The translations under genes were made by a program, and so were the position numbers. Shown here one piece after another: positions 53,194 through 63,271 of a DNA stretch of 64,000 bases. Position 1 is the stretch's first letter; every line of letters starts with the position of its first letter. Origin of the DNA: Saccharibacillus brassicae (GTDB taxonomy: Bacteria; Bacillota; Bacilli; Paenibacillales; Paenibacillaceae); contig NZ_CP041217.1 of assembly GCF_006542275.1 (NCBI RefSeq), positions 496,001 through 560,000 on the forward strand. The letters run 5' to 3'. The notes beneath the pieces were generated by a model that was given only the letters and a program-made list of their open reading frames with translations, ran no database searches and was not told the DNA's origin.

Positions 53194-55137
53194 TTGAATA
53201 TAATTAATCCTTTTGATATCAACAAAATTGAACAAGGTTTCGAAAATGATAAGTTTAAGATAAATCAAAACGGAGAATTTTTTTCAATTGTTGATGGAAA
53301 AAATATGCAAGTATCTAATTACTCTGTGTTTCCTATCAAAAGTATATACCAAGAAATTGATGGCTCAGTTTCGATTTATAAATATGTTTTTACGGGTTAT
53401 ATATATGATGGATTTGAGAAAGAAATTATTCCCCAATTTGAAGTACTACATTCTGAGCTCTCTTCGGCAAAGTGGCTCAAAAAAAACATTCCTTTAGGAA
53501 GCATGTATGTCTCTGATAAAAAGGGATACCAAGCTATTAAGGAATTCATCCTTGTTACAATTAAACAAACTCCTAAAATAATTGAAGTACAAAAATCAGG
53601 ATGGCATACCTTTAACAATGATTGGATCTATCTATGTTCCAATGAAGCTTTTGGAAAAATAGCTAATCAGCAGGTTATTACACAAGATACCAGCAAAAAT
53701 TTTCTTGAAACACCTGAAGGTTTAGGCGATAAGCAAGCTTATATTAATACGTTAGAGATGTTAAGTATTTGTGATGCAAAACTGACTCATTCTCTTCTTG
53801 GTCTCTTGCTTCTATCTTTAGTAACTACTCCTTTGATGAAAAATGATTTATCTCCAAATTTCGTTTTATGGATCTATGGAAGGTCGGGACTTGGAAAAAC
53901 AACATTAGCAAGTTCCTTTACACAGATCTTTGAGTTTAAGCAGTTTATCCGAATAGATGACTACAGAAATGATCTGCGTAAAGCTTTAGTCGTTAAAGAT
54001 GCAGTTTCAATCTTTGATGATTTTGGCATTGCTAAGTCAAATCAGACACGCACTGCGGCGATAGAAAAAGCTGAATCTATCCTTCGTTGGGTTGGAGATA
54101 GAAAACCTCAAACAGCCTCTTCTATAACTCCAGAAGGAATGACTGTCATTACTGGCGAAACATTTTTACCTTTTAACGAAGAAAATACATCTTCAATAAA
54201 TCGAGTAATAAGAGTTAAAATGGACAATATTTTCAACGAGAAAGAATCAGGATTTGATCCATGCAAACTCGAACGTTATAGAAAATATTCAGAGACCTCT
54301 TACTTGGCTAAAAGCATTAAAGGTTACTTAAATTGGATTGCAGAAAAATTGAATTCTAACTTTTTTGAGGAATATGAAATTGACTTTAAAGAAATGAATA
54401 CCAAGTTAGAAGGGTTGCCTAGACATAAAGAGGCAATTACACATTTGATTGTATCTTTTCGTTTCTATTTAGCGTACGGTCAAGAACAAGAATTTCTTAG
54501 TCCTGGTGAATTCGCAAAATATAACAATTATGCGGAAAATGTGTTTCAAGCTCTCTTAATAGAGCAAGAAATGCCAGTTATAAATCCTGACATAGAGGTT
54601 TTCTTTGAAATTATTAGTGATCTTGTAAAAGAAGAAAAATTCAAAGTATTTAAGAATTTCATTCCTATAAGAGAAGATCGCGATATGTTAAACGGTATTT
54701 TAGAAGAATATGAGGGCAAGATTACATTAAGCGTGAATTGGAATAAACTCTATGAAGCTGTAGCCGATCAAGCCGAGAATCTCAAGAAAAAAATTCTCAC
54801 TAAAACCTTGATTGGGAAACTACTTTCTAATGAAAACTTAATTGATTCACAAAATGATAATAGAAGTGCAAAACCTATGCGTGCTTTAGGCGGCCGCGCT
54901 TTACAACTTAGGATAGAAAAAATGACCAAAATTGAAAGCTTGAAACACTTGCCTCAACGAATCGATGAACAAATCCTAAAAAGAAGTGAGAGCCTACATG
55001 TAAATGAATATTTTGAAAATCAAGAACTTAGAGAGAGTCCTAAAGAAAGTAAAAAAAGGATAAGAAAAGCATTTAAAGAAGCAAATTTTGTTAAAGTGAA
55101 CTCTAGCGGTTTAAGCTCATTTTATGACGATGAATAA
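53194..55137 (+). CDS. DUF927-like primase/helicase-type ATPase
   Basis: The 647-residue replication protein has an N-terminal domain of unknown fold, then a P-loop ATPase resembling the DUF927/D5-like helicase domains of element replicases. The Walker A is FVLWIYGRSGLGKTTLASSF (about 245-264), Walker B VSIFDDFG (about 292), and the sensor-like segment TPEGMTVITGETFLP follows. The TTG at 53194 is chosen because AAAAAAGGGG lies 7 bases upstream; an upstream GTG lies in the palindrome. It is divergent from integrase 2, the arrangement of int and pri-rep genes in PICI-type satellites and IMEs. Confidence 0.7.
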   Translation: MNIINPFDINKIEQGFENDKFKINQNGEFFSIVDGKNMQVSNYSVFPIKSIYQEIDGSVSIYKYVFTGYIYDGFEKEIIPQFEVLHSELSSAKWLKKNIPLGSMYVSDKKGYQAIKEFILVTIKQTPKIIEVQKSGWHTFNNDWIYLCSNEAFGKIANQQVITQDTSKNFLETPEGLGDKQAYINTLEMLSICDAKLTHSLLGLLLLSLVTTPLMKNDLSPNFVLWIYGRSGLGKTTLASSFTQIFEFKQFIRIDDYRNDLRKALVVKDAVSIFDDFGIAKSNQTRTAAIEKAESILRWVGDRKPQTASSITPEGMTVITGETFLPFNEENTSSINRVIRVKMDNIFNEKESGFDPCKLERYRKYSETSYLAKSIKGYLNWIAEKLNSNFFEEYEIDFKEMNTKLEGLPRHKEAITHLIVSFRFYLAYGQEQEFLSPGEFAKYNNYAENVFQALLIEQEMPVINPDIEVFFEIISDLVKEEKFKVFKNFIPIREDRDMLNGILEEYEGKITLSVNWNKLYEAVADQAENLKKKILTKTLIGKLLSNENLIDSQNDNRSAKPMRALGGRALQLRIEKMTKIESLKHLPQRIDEQILKRSESLHVNEYFENQELRESPKESKKRIRKAFKEANFVKVNSSGLSSFYDDE

Positions 55138-55279
55138 CTTATACGTATATATTGTTTTTTTATTTCTGATCATTATATTTCTTTAAGCCTTACAGATTTA
55201 CAGCGTTTAACCTTTAATTTTAAAAAATGAAATTGCGCATAACAAAAGTGTAAATCCAAATTGATTGGAGGCTTTTGTT

Positions 55280-56380
55280 ATGCATCATACTGTTCACTTA
55301 TTTTATAAATGCAATACACATGAATTTTCAGCTTTATTCAAAGCTCTTGCTCAAGTCTCAGAAGACCGTGGCTGTAAATTTTATGAGATTTATAAAGAAA
55401 GTTTGTATCGCTTTGAATTACTCAAAAAAAATGGAATTCAAATTCAATTAGTTCAAGTGAGTTTTGAAGATGGTATCAGTTACCGTGCAGTAGAACTTAT
55501 TATGAATCCAATGCGGCTATTAAATGGAGAAGACTATATTAGTTTAGCTTCGCAAAGTTACCGATCTCAAATTGAAAAAGCTTTTCATCAAATTTGGGCG
55601 CTTGTAAAAGAGCGATTTAACCACACAAGAATTAACCCGAATTTAAAATTCAAATTAGATTTATTATCTTCTTATAAAGTCAAACGAATCGACATTGCAA
55701 CAAACTTACATGTCCCTTACCCCGAGATATATATGAAGTTAATTAGACGATCAAATATTCCCAAAGGGTTTCAGCTTTATACTGAGTTTAATGCTATAGG
55801 CAAACGTCATGTTCCTCCGAAAGATAGTTTTTATATATTCAGAGAAAAGCTAGGTAAAGAAGGTAATCGATCTAAAAAATCAATAACTATTAATTGCTAC
55901 AATAAAAACGTTCAGCTCCATGAAAATAACTTGAATGGAGCTGAACAAATTAGAAATATAATTCGTTTCGAAGTTCAATGTCATTACGATAAAGTTTATA
56001 GAATCACTAAAAGCAAAAAATTCGAGAATCAAAGTTACTTTCAATTTATTGAAGAAGAACTTTCCAATTCAATTATCCAAGCATACTTTAAAAAGACTAT
56101 AGGTTTTGGAGATTACTATAGTTTATCAGCAGCTAAAAAAGTACTGATGCAAAGTAGTGTAAGACAAAGTACTAAAGATAAACTTTCAGATACACTTGAT
56201 CTTGTAAGTCAAAAGCGTAGTATAGCGAAAGCTTCTGAAGCATCTAAAGATAAAAAAAAATTCAATGAAAATATTAATAAGCTCAATAAACTAGGTATAA
56301 ACGCTGTCACCATTCCATTTTCAGAAAAATTAGAATTTCTACCTTGTATATTTGAATATTTTTTGGAGGAATTAATCTGA
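55280..56380 (+). CDS. Putative replication initiator/relaxase-like protein
   Basis: In this 366-residue protein, KVKRIDIATNLHVPYPEIYMKL and ITINCYNKNVQLHENN...IIRFEVQCHYDKVYRITKSK resemble conserved strands of rolling-circle initiators (RIDxxxD and YxK with IRFE patterns). A clear HUH or Tyr nucleophile set was not confirmed. GGAGG lies 8 bases before the ATG at 55280; a TTG overlaps the SD. It lies 142 bases after the primase-like gene and probably completes the replication module. Confidence 0.45.
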   Translation: MHHTVHLFYKCNTHEFSALFKALAQVSEDRGCKFYEIYKESLYRFELLKKNGIQIQLVQVSFEDGISYRAVELIMNPMRLLNGEDYISLASQSYRSQIEKAFHQIWALVKERFNHTRINPNLKFKLDLLSSYKVKRIDIATNLHVPYPEIYMKLIRRSNIPKGFQLYTEFNAIGKRHVPPKDSFYIFREKLGKEGNRSKKSITINCYNKNVQLHENNLNGAEQIRNIIRFEVQCHYDKVYRITKSKKFENQSYFQFIEEELSNSIIQAYFKKTIGFGDYYSLSAAKKVLMQSSVRQSTKDKLSDTLDLVSQKRSIAKASEASKDKKKFNENINKLNKLGINAVTIPFSEKLEFLPCIFEYFLEELI

Positions 56381-56401
56381 TTAAAGTATATGACATTGTA
56401 T

Positions 56402-56838
56402 TTGACAGATTGTAAAATGAAGTGCAACACTTGGAACTGAATACAAAAAGGCTCATGGCCGGATTACTGTAGAATGAAGTCACCACAACACCTTCTACAA
56501 GGAGAATCCACCATGAGCTATACTCATTTTAGCATAATCGAACGCAGCAAACTAGAACTCTCAATGCGCCAAGGAGCCGATGTCCGGGCCATTGGCCGGG
56601 CTCTCGACTGATGGCCCCTACTGACCGTCCGAGTATCCGGCCAATGGCCTGGACACCCGCTCCTTGACTAAGAAGCAGTGCTATTTTCCCACGTTCGATT
56701 AGGGTAAGATGAGTATAGTCCATGGTTGGATTCTCCTTGTAGAAGGTAGTTGTGGTGACTCTATTCTAAACGAATCCAGCCATAGGCCATTTTGTATTCA
56801 GTTCGAGGTGTTGCACTTCCTTTTACAATCCGTCAGAT
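56402..56838. mobile_element. Two IS30 ends fused head to head (inverted remnant)
   Basis: The left half (+) encodes an IS30 transposase N-terminus, SYTHFSIIERSKLELSMRQG, stopping at 56611. The right half (-) encodes DYTHLTLIERGKIALLLSQG from 56723. The outer ends share GTAAAANGAAGTGCAACAC. This is a about 435-bp inverted repeat with no complete transposase. Confidence 0.75.
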
Positions 56839-57744
56839 AGAAATAATATATATCAAAACATTCATATTTTTTATTAAAATTTTTTTTTTATAAACGAGGG
56901 GCACAAGAAAACTTGCGTACCTACTTTATCTACTAATTACAAATAGTGCCTACTCAGCAGTACCACAACCTGCACATGCACCGTCTGCGGGAACATAGGC
57001 GGGTTGGTTGCGGTTTGAAACTGCAGTGTAATATCGGTATTTATAAGCATTTGCGATTAGGTTTTTGTATCTTTTGGGTTGCTTTTGAATAGAGGTTGTT
57101 TGATTTCGTCCCCAATATTAATTTTAGGTTGGTACGTTTAGACAATTAGCTCTAGTATGTAATTTGTTTGAGTCAAATTCGAATTGAAATCAAAGTCAAA
57201 AAGCCTTGAACATATTCACTGGCTTGCTGTAATGAATAGTTAGGCATCAGTATTTTTCATTTTATTGGCTGATTGTCAATTCCCGTACAACATTTCATCT
57301 TAAAAAGATTCGTGTGTGGACTTCAACCTAAACATTTGCGGGGCTGGTTGTTAGCGTTCTCGTTCGAGCTTCGCTGTCAGTATGAATAGAGGCGAGAAAA
57401 TAAACATCCACACTGCGCAGACTTTTCGATGCTTCATGACAGGCGAATCCACCGGTTTTCTGTTACCGACCGGTCAGTACGCCAAATGTAATTCCCCTCG
57501 ACAAAGCGATCTGATTAACCCTCTTAATCGTTGAGTATAATCGCTCTTTTTGTTCTACGAATACAATGACGCAAGCCTTGGTTTTTCAACAGCTTGAAAC
57601 GACGATTGTCCAGCTCCCTGTGACCGAACGTGTTCCGGTCGCAAATGGCATTCGGACACTTTCAGATTGACTTGTTTATTTTAGAAAGTCTGCTTTATCA
57701 ATCAATTTTCGGAAATTATTTTGTGCCGAAGGACTTGGGAATCT
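56839..57744. other. Non-coding, decayed stretch
   Basis: AT-rich sequence with frequent stops in all frames. I see no convincing gene, RNA or repeat. Confidence 0.5.
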
Positions 57745-58190
57745 TCTCAACCTAGTAACCCCGCATACAATCAGTTGTACAGCATTTTAAGAGAGACCCT
57801 CTCGATTTGCGGCTGTAATGAACTTGCTGAGGCGAATACGTCTTTTCGAATTCCGCCTCGATTTCGCTTGCCAACTCCGGATTCAACTTTCTGTGGGACT
57901 TCGAAGTTTTCTTTCTGGAAACGTAGGTATTGTGTGCCCCTTGGCTCTTCGTATCTCCCTCGGCTGCTGCATTGCGGCTGACACTTCCTGCCAAGTATCC
58001 GGTCAATAGATTGGACAACGGTTTCCTAACTAAGAAGTAGCTTTATTTCCCCTCGTTTGAGTGAAATGAGTATCGTCCAGGATTGGATTTTTCAGTGTGA
58101 ATGTGTTGGGGTGACTCTATTCTACATAAATCCAGTCACAGGACTTTTTGTATTCCTTTCGAGGTGTTATGCTTCATTTTAAAATTCGTC
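57745..58190 (-). pseudogene. IS30-family transposase remnant
   Basis: From the IS end at 58190 (AAAATGAAGCATAACACC) the minus strand carries a broken N-terminus. It is followed by SVSRNAAAEGDTKSQGAHNTYVSRKKTSKSHRKLNPELASEIEAEFEKTYSPQQ, the IS30 SIS-RE..R....YSA region in decayed form. The DDE core is missing. Confidence 0.7.
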
Positions 58191-58208
58191 ATTAAGCTCA
58201 AATATTCC

Positions 58209-58898
58209 TCATTTAAAATCAAGTAACCGTTTCTGATTTCCGCGCATTCTGAAACTTACAAATTGTTTTTCTTCATCTATTTGGAAATAAATATTGTATT
58301 TCATTAACTCCTTAATCGTATATCCGGGAGAACGACCGTAGGAGTGTCCCGGGTAAATATGTGTGGAATTAGATAAGCTTTTTTTGATGAACTGGACGCT
58401 CCTATACATTTGCTCAGCGGATGCTCCATCGAAATAACAAGCTCCACAACCCTCTGTGAATATAGTATCTCCTGTAAACAAACTAGAAGGAAGGTAGTAA
58501 CACATTCCCCCAGCCGTATGTCCTGGTGTCGTTAAGCATGTAATTTGCAGCTTTCCTATATCAATTTGATCGAGATGCATAAGACCATTTAAATTATTGC
58601 AACTGAACTGATAGTAGTCAATCTCAATCTTTGACATGTACACACTACATCCATAAATTTCAACAAGCGGATTTGCTAAATGAACATGATCGTAATGTGA
58701 ATGAGTTAGTAGGACAGCCTTAAGGTGAACCCCTAGTTCTTTAATTCTATTTACAATCTTCTCTAGCTCCCAAGCAGGATCAACAATTATAGCTTTTTTT
58801 GATGTGAGATCCGTGACAATGTAACAATAATTAATAAATGTTGAAGAGCTGGTACGCAATATGTCTATTTCGTAACCATAGTCTATAGCTGAACTCAT
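58209..58898 (-). CDS. MBL-fold hydrolase, PksB/BaeB-like
   Basis: The 229-residue glyoxalase II-type metallo-hydrolase has the metal motif LTHSHYDHVHLANPL (about 64-78), TPGHTAGGMCYYL, FTGDTIF and a C-terminal IYPGHSYG. Length and motif order fit PksB/BaeB, the zinc hydrolases found with trans-AT polyketide synthases and thought to clear misloaded acyl groups from carrier proteins. GGGAGTG precedes the ATG. It is 2.2 kb from the acyltransferase gene, on the same strand, with decayed IS DNA between them. A general thioesterase or glyoxalase role is the alternative. Confidence 0.75.
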   Translation of the reverse strand: MSSAIDYGYEIDILRTSSSTFINYCYIVTDLTSKKAIIVDPAWELEKIVNRIKELGVHLKAVLLTHSHYDHVHLANPLVEIYGCSVYMSKIEIDYYQFSCNNLNGLMHLDQIDIGKLQITCLTTPGHTAGGMCYYLPSSLFTGDTIFTEGCGACYFDGASAEQMYRSVQFIKKSLSNSTHIYPGHSYGRSPGYTIKELMKYNIYFQIDEEKQFVSFRMRGNQKRLLDFK

Positions 58899-59249
58899 TT
58901 TATCACTCCCTAATCACAAACTGATCCTCTTTTTACTAAATGGCTTGTATTTATAAATTTTTCATTACAAATTGTCTGGTGAATACATAAAACGAACCAT
59001 ATTCCGGTAGCTATAAGCCTGACATTTAAAAATTTGCACTCTTTCTCTTGAAAGGAACGAAAAACCGACTATTAAATTTACAAAGGCATTCTTTTACTAG
59101 GCGTGTTTTCGAACCAGCAAAGGGCCTGAAATCGGATAAACTATTCCTATGAGAAGATGATATAAAATCAGCAATGACCAGTAGAACGTATTCAAGACCT
59201 GTTGCCTCCAGAATAAAAAATAAAAGGTGGAATAAGCAGACGAACGGCC
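58899..59249. other. Intergenic stretch upstream of the MBL gene
   Basis: Low-GC non-coding DNA. No promoter with two good boxes and no ORF of note was seen. Confidence 0.45.
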
Positions 59250-59640
59250 AAAGATAATTGAACGATGCTCAAGCGAATGCCCTAGATCACTCAATCGGGC
59301 ACATTTTGGCGAGATACGTCGGAGCATTATGGGCCTTGGAGAAGTATGCGCCTACTTGCGGCACTGGGAGCCAGCCGATTGTTTGGTCGAACCTTACAAG
59401 AGCTGTCCGCCGACTCCAACGAAGAAATTCGCATGATCGATTTCTCAATTCTCCGAGCTCATGAATACGGAACTGGCACAACGAGGCAAGACAATCAATC
59501 GGATGGTCCCAAGGAGGGTCGACTGCCAAAACCTATGCCATCATCGGTGCTTTGGAAAATCCAATTAAAATAGAACTTGCGGCAGGAAACGTCATTGATT
59601 GCGTGACTGATTACCGATTTACTTCAGGAAATTAAACCCA
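59250..59640 (+). pseudogene. IS5-type transposase remnant
   Basis: Frame-broken fragments along the plus strand include a RQDNQSDGPKEGR-like piece and, in a shifted frame, KTYAIIGALENPIKIELAAGNVIDC. These echo the IS5/IS427 consensus of a Gly-rich linker followed by a K.HA..DALGNP segment. No complete frame remains. Confidence 0.5.
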
Positions 59641-59984
59641 CTTAATAATATTTTGACATATCAATTCCATGATACGAACAACATTTTGAATCTACTGAAG
59701 GAAAGTGAAACCAACGCCGTGATTCTAAGCCGAAAGCATTGAAAGGTGTAGCGAAATACCGATCATTAGCTATATAAACAACGTCACCTAGTCGAAGATT
59801 TGTTTAAGAAATTCAAAAATTATCTTCGCTTGGCGATTCGTTATAATAGATCACTTTATAATTTTATATTTTATTACATATTTATACATACAAGCCGAAA
59901 TTAAAGCTAAGAAATTCTTGAACGTGCTCGTTATCTCGTTGTAGCGAGTTGCTAGGTGTAGGTGATTTTTCATTTTGTGTGACC

Positions 59985-60700
59985 ACTTGTAAAATGAAGT
60001 ACAATAATCAAAATTGAATACAAAATGGCCCAGGACTGGATTCGTGTAGAATAGAGTCACCCCAATACATTCACGGAATAATCCAATCCTGGACGATATT
60101 CATTTCATTTCAATCAAACGAGGGAAATAAAGCTACTTCTCGGTCAGGGAGCCGTTGTCCAATCCATTGACCGGGCGCTCGGCAGGAACCATCAGCCGAG
60201 ACCTTGAGCGAATGCAGCACCCGAGGGGTAAGAAGACTCCGAAAGCACATAATGCCTACGTTTCTAGAAGAAAAACTTCGAAGCCCTAAAGAAAGTTGAA
60301 TCCGGAGTTGGCAAGCGAAACCGAGGCAGACTTTGAACGGACGTATTCGCTTGAAGAAATTCAGCACTGCGGCAAAGCCTAAGAACTCCTCACGATGGTT
60401 TTTAAAACACTATACACCTGGTTCTATGTCGTCCGGTTAAGCCGAAGAAATTCTGCGGTTCTCTGGCATAAAGAACACGCCGGAAACCAACCGACAAACT
60501 TGTACGCTTTGCTATTGGAAAGTCGATCTGGCAGCGCCTTAAGGCTATTGCAACCGGGAAATATTCGATCACAGAGAGCTGGACAACCGTCGTTTTCAGC
60601 CATGGAAAGAAGCAAGACTTGCACCGCTACGTTTGTGGAGCGAAAAACGCGATTTTACCCAGCGATCAAGAGGCCGAAACGGGCCACTTTGTAGCTAGAA
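59985..60700 (+). pseudogene. Decayed IS30-family element
   Basis: It starts with the IS30 end TGTAAAATGAAGTACAA and the leader shared with 58190. Broken frames of transposase sequence follow (GAVVQSIDRALGRN, ETLSE, then KTSKP and LNPELASETEADFERTYSLEEIQ pieces). Frameshifts and stops are frequent, so it is older than the IS1182 copy. Confidence 0.6.
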
Positions 60701-60986
60701 ATTGCATTTGGCGTGCTGGCCAGGCAGTGTCCAAAGTCAGCTATTCAAACAGCGATGGTAGACTGAGGGAAGGAATTCGCTTGTCACGAATCGCTAGAGC
60801 GCCTGCACAGCGTGGACGTTTATTTCGCCCATCCATATTCCTCCTCGTAGCGAGCCTCAAACGAGAATATCAAACGGCCTGCTTCCGGATTTCCCACCTA
60901 AAGGCTACGAGTTTTGCACATGTAACCCATCCCATACTAAAAAAAGCTTTTACTTTATGAAAAATCCGCCTCGTACATGTTTAGGC

Positions 60987-61038
60987 TGTCAATCCAAGTG
61001 CAACCTTTTTCTTACGAACGGTTGCACTTGGATTGACA
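60987..61038 (-). terminator. Long hairpin after the acyltransferase gene
   Basis: A 19-bp perfect stem (TGTCAATCCAAGTGCAACC arm) with a 14-base loop lies 21 bases beyond the AT stop. There is no T-run after it, so it may end the operon by structure or be an IS remnant. Confidence 0.5.
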
Positions 61039-61058
61039 ATTCATTAAATATATAAGAG

Positions 61059-62192
61059 TTAAAGACACGTCAATTCATCCAAAGCAAAATAGCCATTGTA
61101 GCCCTCCACGTATACGACTGCTCTGTGCCCAAACAACACCATGGCTTCCGTTCTTGTTATTAAAGCATTCTCATATCCTTTGCAGGTTACCTTTATTCCA
61201 ATTGGATAGGCTTGATTCCAGTCCGACGTTTGCTGATATGCCTTATTAATTTTTCGTTCAAATTCGGCTTGACCTTCCTTATTCACTTCCTTGTGGACAC
61301 TCGAGCTCGTCACTCTCGGACTACTGGAAACCCTCTGTTGAGTGGCTGGAGCTTCAACTTTAATTTTTGCAATGATTTTGCTTAGCACCCCCCCTGGACC
61401 AAGTTCTTCAAACTCCATTCCTCCTTGCCGAATCAAGTAGCGTATGCTATCGGTCCATCTGACCGATGAACACAGCTGTTCAGCTAAATTGGACATGATT
61501 TTTGCAGGATTATAAGGTCTCGCGGTCACATTCGAAATAACTGGAATCGTAAGTTCCGAATAGGAGAACTCTTTCAGGTACTGTTCAAACTCATCCTTTG
61601 CTTCCTGCATGTGGCGGGAGTGGAATGCCGCGCTAACATTCAGCGGGATATAATCAGCGCCTTCTCTTTCAAAATATGGCTTGGCACGATCGATATCGTC
61701 CTTGTTTCCTGAGATGACAATTTGCGTCGTTGTATTCAAATTCGCGATATCAATTTCCGTCAATTTGTTGTTTACTAGTACCGCTTTTATTTGATCTTCG
61801 ATGAGGCCAACTACAGCAGCCATTGCGCCACCGGAGGCCCGGCTCATCAATTCCCCTCTTTTTTTCACCAGCTTTAGGCCTGTTTCGAAATCGAAACCAC
61901 CCGCCGCCAAAATGGCATTGTACTCACCCAAGCTATGCCCAGCCAGAAAATCTGGCTTCGGGTTTCCATCTCTAAGTTTTTTCAAGTACGTCAGTGCATT
62001 GACTACATATAAGGCAGGCTGCGTATATTGTGTGAAACGAAGCTTTCCTTCGGGATTGTCGAGACAAAGTGTTCTGATCGAATAACCTAGAATTGCATCG
62101 GCTTTCTCGACCAAATCAGGGAATGCTTCGAAGAGACCTTCTCCCATGCCTTTCGCTTGCGAGCCTTGTCCTGGGAATACATAGGTTTTCAT
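61059..62192 (-). CDS. Stand-alone acyltransferase (trans-AT, FabD/PksC-like)
   Basis: The 377-residue enzyme loads malonyl units on carrier proteins. VFPGQGSQAKGMG opens the hydrolase fold, GHSLGEYNAIL holds the nucleophile Ser (about 87) and AAFHSRHM the catalytic His (about 191). After the AT core (about 285 residues) a 90-residue extension ends in SDWNQAYPIGIKVTCKGYENALITRTEAMVLFGHRAVVYVEGYNGYFALDEL, a tail seen in some polyketide-cluster ATs. The ATG at 62192 follows AAGGAGG. It lies downstream of the serine hydrolase and UvrA-like genes on one strand, and lacks fatty-acid neighbours, so a trans-AT polyketide role is likely. Confidence 0.85.
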   Translation of the reverse strand: MKTYVFPGQGSQAKGMGEGLFEAFPDLVEKADAILGYSIRTLCLDNPEGKLRFTQYTQPALYVVNALTYLKKLRDGNPKPDFLAGHSLGEYNAILAAGGFDFETGLKLVKKRGELMSRASGGAMAAVVGLIEDQIKAVLVNNKLTEIDIANLNTTTQIVISGNKDDIDRAKPYFEREGADYIPLNVSAAFHSRHMQEAKDEFEQYLKEFSYSELTIPVISNVTARPYNPAKIMSNLAEQLCSSVRWTDSIRYLIRQGGMEFEELGPGGVLSKIIAKIKVEAPATQQRVSSSPRVTSSSVHKEVNKEGQAEFERKINKAYQQTSDWNQAYPIGIKVTCKGYENALITRTEAMVLFGHRAVVYVEGYNGYFALDELTCL

Positions 62193-62244
62193 ATGTGCCT
62201 CCTTTTTCTTTGTCATTGATAACTTCGAATAATTGAAACGCTTC

Positions 62245-63252
62245 TTAATCGATTAGGCCAGGAATGATGTAATCCTCCAGAAGCTCCCAGCGGTCGATAA
62301 TCATTTTGTCCATCTTAGAAGCAACGATGACGACCAACTCTTTCTCAGGCATGCAGTAAATATATGTACCTCCTATTCCTGCCGCTATATATGTGAAAAT
62401 TCCGTTATCTTCCCGTAACCACCATAAGTAGCCATAATCCTCAAGATGTTGTGACAACGACTCTTCTATCCATTTCTCCGAAACAATTTGTTTGTTGCCC
62501 CATTTGCCGCGATTCACATACAAATAACCAAAACGGGCCATCTCTCTTGGTGTTAACGTCAGCCCCCACCCACCAATGTTGTAATCCTGAGGATCTTTGA
62601 TCCAGCCAGTAATGTTTTTTCCAAGCACGTCTTCTTTCGAGAATGACTTCATTTTCTGATCCGGAATTTCTCGAATACCGAGCGGCCGAAATAAATGTTC
62701 ATTCGCATATTCGCGAGTCGAGACGCCTGTGCTTCGTGTTAAGATGGCCGACAGCAAATGTGCGCTAGACAAACTGTACTGAAAATCACCGGCTTTTCCT
62801 TTCTGGCCGAGCATTTCGAGAATAAACGACGTCCAGTTCTTTTGCCTCCGAAGTCGATCCAAAGGATCGCTCCCCTTCCATGCATATGGCGCCGTCATCG
62901 TGAGAAGATGCTTAATGGTCAGCGTACTTTTCAATAAAACGCTTGCTCTTGCGGTTGCCTCCGGAAAAAAGTCAATGATTTTCTGGTCAACACTTTGGAT
63001 ATGACCTTGATCGATTCCAATTCCGATCAAGGCAGAGATGATCCCTTGCGTAACCGAAGTCACATCATGAGGATCCTCCGGTCCAAAGCCGTGAAAGTAT
63101 TTCTCATACGCGATGCTTCCTTTTCTAACAACTATGACGCTATTAATAAATCCAAGCTGGAAGTTCAGTCCGTTATCTAGCTCTTTCAACTTCTCTGGAT
63201 TGATGCCAACCGATTCAGCATCTTGCGTTTCCCATTCCATTAGTTGATTCAT
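62245..63252 (-). CDS. Serine beta-lactamase-like (S12) protein with altered SxxK
   Basis: The 335-residue protein of the class C beta-lactamase/S12 peptidase fold has no signal peptide or membrane segment. The nucleophile motif, normally SVTK, reads SVTQ (VTSVTQGIISALIG; Ser about 68, Gln about 71), the Tyr motif is YSLSSAHLLSAIL and the third motif region GIGGTYIYCMPEKELVVIV. The Lys to Gln change would remove the general base, so it may be non-catalytic or use a different mechanism. GGGGGGATT precedes the ATG. It starts 19 bases after the UvrA-like stop and is in one operon with the AT. Confidence 0.8.
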   Translation of the reverse strand: MNQLMEWETQDAESVGINPEKLKELDNGLNFQLGFINSVIVVRKGSIAYEKYFHGFGPEDPHDVTSVTQGIISALIGIGIDQGHIQSVDQKIIDFFPEATARASVLLKSTLTIKHLLTMTAPYAWKGSDPLDRLRRQKNWTSFILEMLGQKGKAGDFQYSLSSAHLLSAILTRSTGVSTREYANEHLFRPLGIREIPDQKMKSFSKEDVLGKNITGWIKDPQDYNIGGWGLTLTPREMARFGYLYVNRGKWGNKQIVSEKWIEESLSQHLEDYGYLWWLREDNGIFTYIAAGIGGTYIYCMPEKELVVIVASKMDKMIIDRWELLEDYIIPGLID

Positions 63253-63271
63253 CTCGCTAATCCCCCCAATT

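Noticed and set aside
59097..59529. Small frames around 59.1-59.5 kb as genes
   Set aside because: No SD and no family match; the region aligns better with a broken IS5-type transposase.
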